DNA of 9,361 nucleotides. Origin: an uncultured Mucispirillum sp. GTDB taxonomy: Bacteria; Chrysiogenota; Deferribacteres; Deferribacterales; Mucispirillaceae. Below, piece after piece: positions 6,913 to 9,361 of the stretch (the stretch's first letter is position 1; every line of letters starts with the position of its first letter). A model generated the notes under the pieces. It was given only the letters and a program-made list of their open reading frames with translations. It was not told the DNA's origin and did no database searches. The translations under genes and the position numbers were made by a program. The stretch spans positions 1 to 9,361 of the forward strand of contig CAMEZN010000042.1 in assembly GCA_945947845.1 (NCBI GenBank), given 5' to 3'.

Positions 6913-8007
6913 TTATTTAAAACTTTTTTTTAATGAATTAATAAATATTTTATTTTCTTCTTCTGTTCCTATGGACAGACGGATATATTCTTTTAATCTG
7001 CTGCCGCCTAAAAACCTGACGATTACACCTTCTTTCAATAAATCATCAAAAACTTTTTTACCATCGCCTACTTTTATAAGCATAAAGTTTGTGTCAGTTT
7101 TCACATACTCTAAGCCCATAGCTGCAACTTCTTTATATATATATTCTTTACCTGCTTTATTTAAAGCAACAACTTTTTTAATGTGTTCTTGGTCTTTTAA
7201 AGCTTCTGCACAAATAATTTGAGCAGCAGAGTTTACATTAAACGGCGGACGAATCCTGTTTATTAATGATATACACTCTTTATCTGCCACAAGATAACCG
7301 CACCTGATAGATGCAAGCCCGTATGCTTTTGAAAAAGTTCTCATAGTCATAAGGTTATTATACTTTTTCATAAGTGCAAATACATCTGGGTAATCCCCTT
7401 CTGCAAACTCAATATATGCTTCATCAAGCACCACAAGCACATCAGGTGATAACTTATCCATAAAATCAGTAAATGCTTTTTCACCAAATAAAGTACCTGT
7501 TGGGTTATTAGGATTTGCAAGCATAATAAACCGTGTTTTTTCATTAACAGCATTTAAAATATTTTCAAAATTAATTGAAAAATCGCTGTTGGTTTCCACC
7601 CACCTGCAATTTGATTTTAAACCGCGGGCAAGCAGTTCATATTCAGAAAAAGAAGGGCTTGGTGCAAGTGCATGGGTATCACTTGTTAAAAATGCCATAT
7701 ATAAAAGCTGGATAATTTCATCACTGCCTGCACCACATACAATATTATCTATATCAACATTATGAAATGCTGCTATCTCCTGCCTTAAATAATAGCTGTC
7801 TCCTATTGGATATCTTGTTATTTCTTTTTCATACTCTTTTAAAGCTGCCAAAGCTTTTGGGCTTGCACCATAAGGGTTTTCATTAGAAGCAAGTTTTATA
7901 ACCTTTTCTATCCCCAGCTCTCTTTGCAGCTCTTTAACAGGCTTGCCCGGAACATATGCAGATAATTCCAAAAGCCCGTCCCATACTAACGATTTATAAT
8001 CTGCCAT
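6913..8007 (-). CDS. hisC: HisC-family PLP aminotransferase (histidinol-phosphate/aromatic)
   Basis: This is a fold-type I, class II aminotransferase of 364 residues. It shows SNENPYG at 41-47, ANPNNPTGT at 164-172, LDEAY with the PLP-pyridine aspartate D195, and TFSKAYG with the Schiff-base lysine K227. R235 contacts the PLP phosphate, and a C-terminal IRLSIGT contains the substrate-carboxylate arginine. Sequence family points to histidinol-phosphate aminotransferase. However, it is embedded between pheA and aroF with no other his gene in view. In Bacillus subtilis HisC also lies beside tyrA and transaminates phenylpyruvate and 4-hydroxyphenylpyruvate. I infer that this enzyme closes both the Phe and Tyr branches, perhaps as well as serving histidine synthesis. 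The start lies two bases after the pheA stop, with AGGAG about ten bases upstream inside pheA. Confidence 0.93.
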   Translation of the reverse strand: MADYKSLVWDGLLELSAYVPGKPVKELQRELGIEKVIKLASNENPYGASPKALAALKEYEKEITRYPIGDSYYLRQEIAAFHNVDIDNIVCGAGSDEIIQLLYMAFLTSDTHALAPSPSFSEYELLARGLKSNCRWVETNSDFSINFENILNAVNEKTRFIMLANPNNPTGTLFGEKAFTDFMDKLSPDVLVVLDEAYIEFAEGDYPDVFALMKKYNNLMTMRTFSKAYGLASIRCGYLVADKECISLINRIRPPFNVNSAAQIICAEALKDQEHIKKVVALNKAGKEYIYKEVAAMGLEYVKTDTNFMLIKVGDGKKVFDDLLKEGVIVRFLGGSRLKEYIRLSIGTEEENKIFINSLKKSFK

Positions 8008-8009
8008 AT

Positions 8010-9080
8010 TTAAAATTCTCCTTTTGGATATGAGCCTAATACTTTTGCAATAGGCGTCTTCTCTATAAATTCATCTAATACTTTCTTTATTTCAGGATTG
8101 TCTTTATGACCATCTATATCTGTATAAAAAAGATATTCCCAAGGCTTCTGTTTAGACGGCCTGCTTTCAAGAGTAGTCATATTTATATTGCCCCGCTTAA
8201 ATATCTCTAACACATCATACAAAGCACCTGATTTATGATGAACACTAAACATTAATGATGTTTTATCATTGCCAGTAGCTGCCTGATGACTTTTACCTAT
8301 AACTACAAACCTTGTAAAGTTACCCGGACCATCTTCAATGTGCCTTTCTATAATTTTAAGATTATAGACTGCTTCTGCAAGCTCACTGCCTATTGCTGCA
8401 ACAGATTCATCATTTTGTGCCATTTCTGCTGCAAGTGCAGTAGATTCACATGGTATAAGTTCTGTATCTGGAAAATTTTTAGCAAGCCATTTTGAACACT
8501 GACCTAACGGACTTGGGTGAGAATATATTTTTTTAATGTCTTCTTTTCTGCCTGTTTTATTCAGCAGGTTTTCTGCAATCTCCACATAAACTTCTCCCAT
8601 AATAATAACATCGCTGTCCATAAACATATCAAGGGACTGGTTAACAGCACCTTCAAGGGAATTTTCAACAGGCACTATGCCATAATGCACATGGCCTTTT
8701 TCTACTCCTTGAAATATTTCACCGATATTTCTAACTGGGATAAGTTTTGCTGACTGCCCAAACCTTTTAACTGCCGCTAAATTAGAAAAAGTGCCGACAG
8801 GGCCTAAAAAAGCAACCCGCACTTCTTCCTCTAAGCATAAAGATGCACTCATTATCTCACGAAAAACATTTCTTAAAGAATGCTGTGGAAAAGGACCTTT
8901 ATTTTCTTCTTTTAAGCGGGCATATATTTGCTCCTCTCTGGAATTAACCCAGACAGGCGAGCCTTCCTTTTTCTTTATTTCGCCAACTTCAATTACACAG
9001 CCTGCACGCTTGTTTAAAAGTGCTAATATCTGGCTGTCTATTTTATCAATTTCTTCTCTTAAATCTTTTAAAGTTTTCAT
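8010..9080 (-). CDS. pheA: Bifunctional chorismate mutase/prephenate dehydratase (P-protein)
   Basis: The enzyme converts chorismate to prephenate and then to phenylpyruvate. The 356 residues hold three modules. An AroQ chorismate mutase spans about 1-85, with R8, R25, K36, R48 and E49 in family positions. A prephenate dehydratase spans about 88-265, starting FLGPVGTFS and ending with the catalytic TRF at 256-258. A C-terminal ACT domain (about 274-356) has GAL at 285-287 and ESRP at 305-308, the signature of Phe feedback binding. It heads the aromatic block. The ATG is fixed by homology, since the mutase helix starts at once and no in-frame start lies just upstream. It has no Shine-Dalgarno, and a promoter -10 ends six bases before it. 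Translation of hisC is likely coupled to its end. Confidence 0.97.
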   Translation of the reverse strand: MKTLKDLREEIDKIDSQILALLNKRAGCVIEVGEIKKKEGSPVWVNSREEQIYARLKEENKGPFPQHSLRNVFREIMSASLCLEEEVRVAFLGPVGTFSNLAAVKRFGQSAKLIPVRNIGEIFQGVEKGHVHYGIVPVENSLEGAVNQSLDMFMDSDVIIMGEVYVEIAENLLNKTGRKEDIKKIYSHPSPLGQCSKWLAKNFPDTELIPCESTALAAEMAQNDESVAAIGSELAEAVYNLKIIERHIEDGPGNFTRFVVIGKSHQAATGNDKTSLMFSVHHKSGALYDVLEIFKRGNINMTTLESRPSKQKPWEYLFYTDIDGHKDNPEIKKVLDEFIEKTPIAKVLGSYPKGEF

Positions 9081-9086
9081 TTGAAA

Positions 9087-9115
9087 AGTGTAGCAAAAGA
9101 TTTTTAAATATTCAA
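9087..9115 (-). promoter_or_regulatory. Promoter for pheA, probably giving a leaderless mRNA
   Basis: On the minus strand TTGAAT (9115-9110, four of six matches to TTGACA) is followed after exactly 17 bp by TACACT (9092-9087, four of six to TATAAT). A TG one base before the -10 makes an extended -10 element. Only six bases (9086-9081) separate the -10 from the pheA ATG, so the usual start site would be the A of the ATG itself. This agrees with the absence of any Shine-Dalgarno there. Confidence 0.55.
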
Positions 9116-9171
9116 TGAAAAAAAATGAATTTTTTTATAAATTTTATATTTTTTAGTGTAATATTATATTT

Positions 9172-9361
9172 CTATTTAGCTATAAAATGATATTTCAGAT
9201 AACCCTCTCCTGTATCCATATTATCAATCCATTCATACTCAGTTAAGCTGGAAGAATTATCTTCATTATAATATACTCTATAACCTTGATTTAAATATAA
9301 TTCTTTTAAATTCCCGTTTTTATAAAATTCTTTATCAATAATTTTATCGTTATTCCTTTCA
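9172..9361 (-). CDS. C-terminal end of a MORN/YwqK-like repeat protein (partial)
   Basis: An open frame enters from the right edge and ends at TAG (9174-9172), giving the last 62 residues; the start lies outside the window. The segment contains a Tyr/Gly-rich unit, EFYKNGNLKELY at about residues 11-22, which resembles the MORN-variant repeats of YwqK-family proteins (Y-x-N-G-x-L-K/E pattern). It is followed by acidic, aromatic-rich sequence ending GYLKYHFIAK. Such proteins are often annotated as toxin-antitoxin-like or hypothetical, and their function is not established. It is separated from pheA by 91 bp of AT-rich DNA without a clear terminator. Coding is supported by the open frame and the repeat-like composition. 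The family call is tentative. Confidence 0.5.
   Translation of the reverse strand, partial: ERNNDKIIDKEFYKNGNLKELYLNQGYRVYYNEDNSSSLTEYEWIDNMDTGEGYLKYHFIAK

Noticed and set aside
7368..7553. Minus-strand ORF of 61 codons in another frame inside hisC
   Set aside because: It is a frame shadow of hisC: Leu/Met-rich, no motifs, and fully inside conserved aminotransferase coding sequence.
8791..9084. Plus-strand ORF of 97 codons antisense to the start of pheA
   Set aside because: It is explained by the pheA coding frame on the minus strand and shows no recognisable protein features.
9110..9140. Short inverted repeat with A/T tracts before pheA as a terminator of the upstream gene
   Set aside because: The stem is only about five AT-rich base pairs around the A-tract and overlaps the pheA -35; too weak to call.

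Overview
The window is a compact, AT-rich stretch of bacterial chromosome. Every confident gene lies on the minus strand, so transcription runs from high to low coordinates. In transcription order the genes are: the 3' end of a MORN/YwqK-like repeat protein (9361-9172); pheA (bifunctional chorismate mutase/prephenate dehydratase); a hisC-type aminotransferase; aroF (type I-beta DAHP synthase); tyrA (prephenate dehydrogenase); a 242-bp AT-rich gap; aroA (EPSP synthase); cmk (cytidylate kinase); an 85-bp gap with a good promoter; ispH; rpsA (six-S1-domain ribosomal protein S1); a strong terminator; and the first 23 codons of a site-2-protease (M50/RseP-like) gene running off the left edge.

The organism is probably a low-GC, Gram-negative-type bacterium: it has full-length six-domain S1, an MEP-pathway IspH and an aroA-cmk-rpsA neighbourhood. 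A Deferribacterota member such as Mucispirillum is my best guess, but this comes from general impression and not a search. Campylobacterota or other low-GC lineages are not excluded.

The genes fall into two functional blocks. pheA-hisC-aroF-tyrA are almost contiguous (gaps of 2, 27 and 1 bp). They encode the first shikimate-pathway step plus the terminal branches to Phe and Tyr. Control appears to sit in the proteins: an ACT domain on PheA and a ferredoxin-like regulatory domain on AroF. aroA (sixth shikimate step) and cmk follow, then ispH and rpsA, which overlap by 4 bp. This joins two widely seen arrangements, aroA-cmk-rpsA and ispH-rpsA.

No exotic defence, mobile or RNA-guided system is visible. 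The best second-look items are a predicted leaderless pheA mRNA, an Asn in place of the first zinc-binding His in the HExxH motif of the truncated protease, a well-formed internal promoter upstream of ispH-rpsA, and inverted repeats in the tyrA-aroA gap, one overlapping a possible -35 box.
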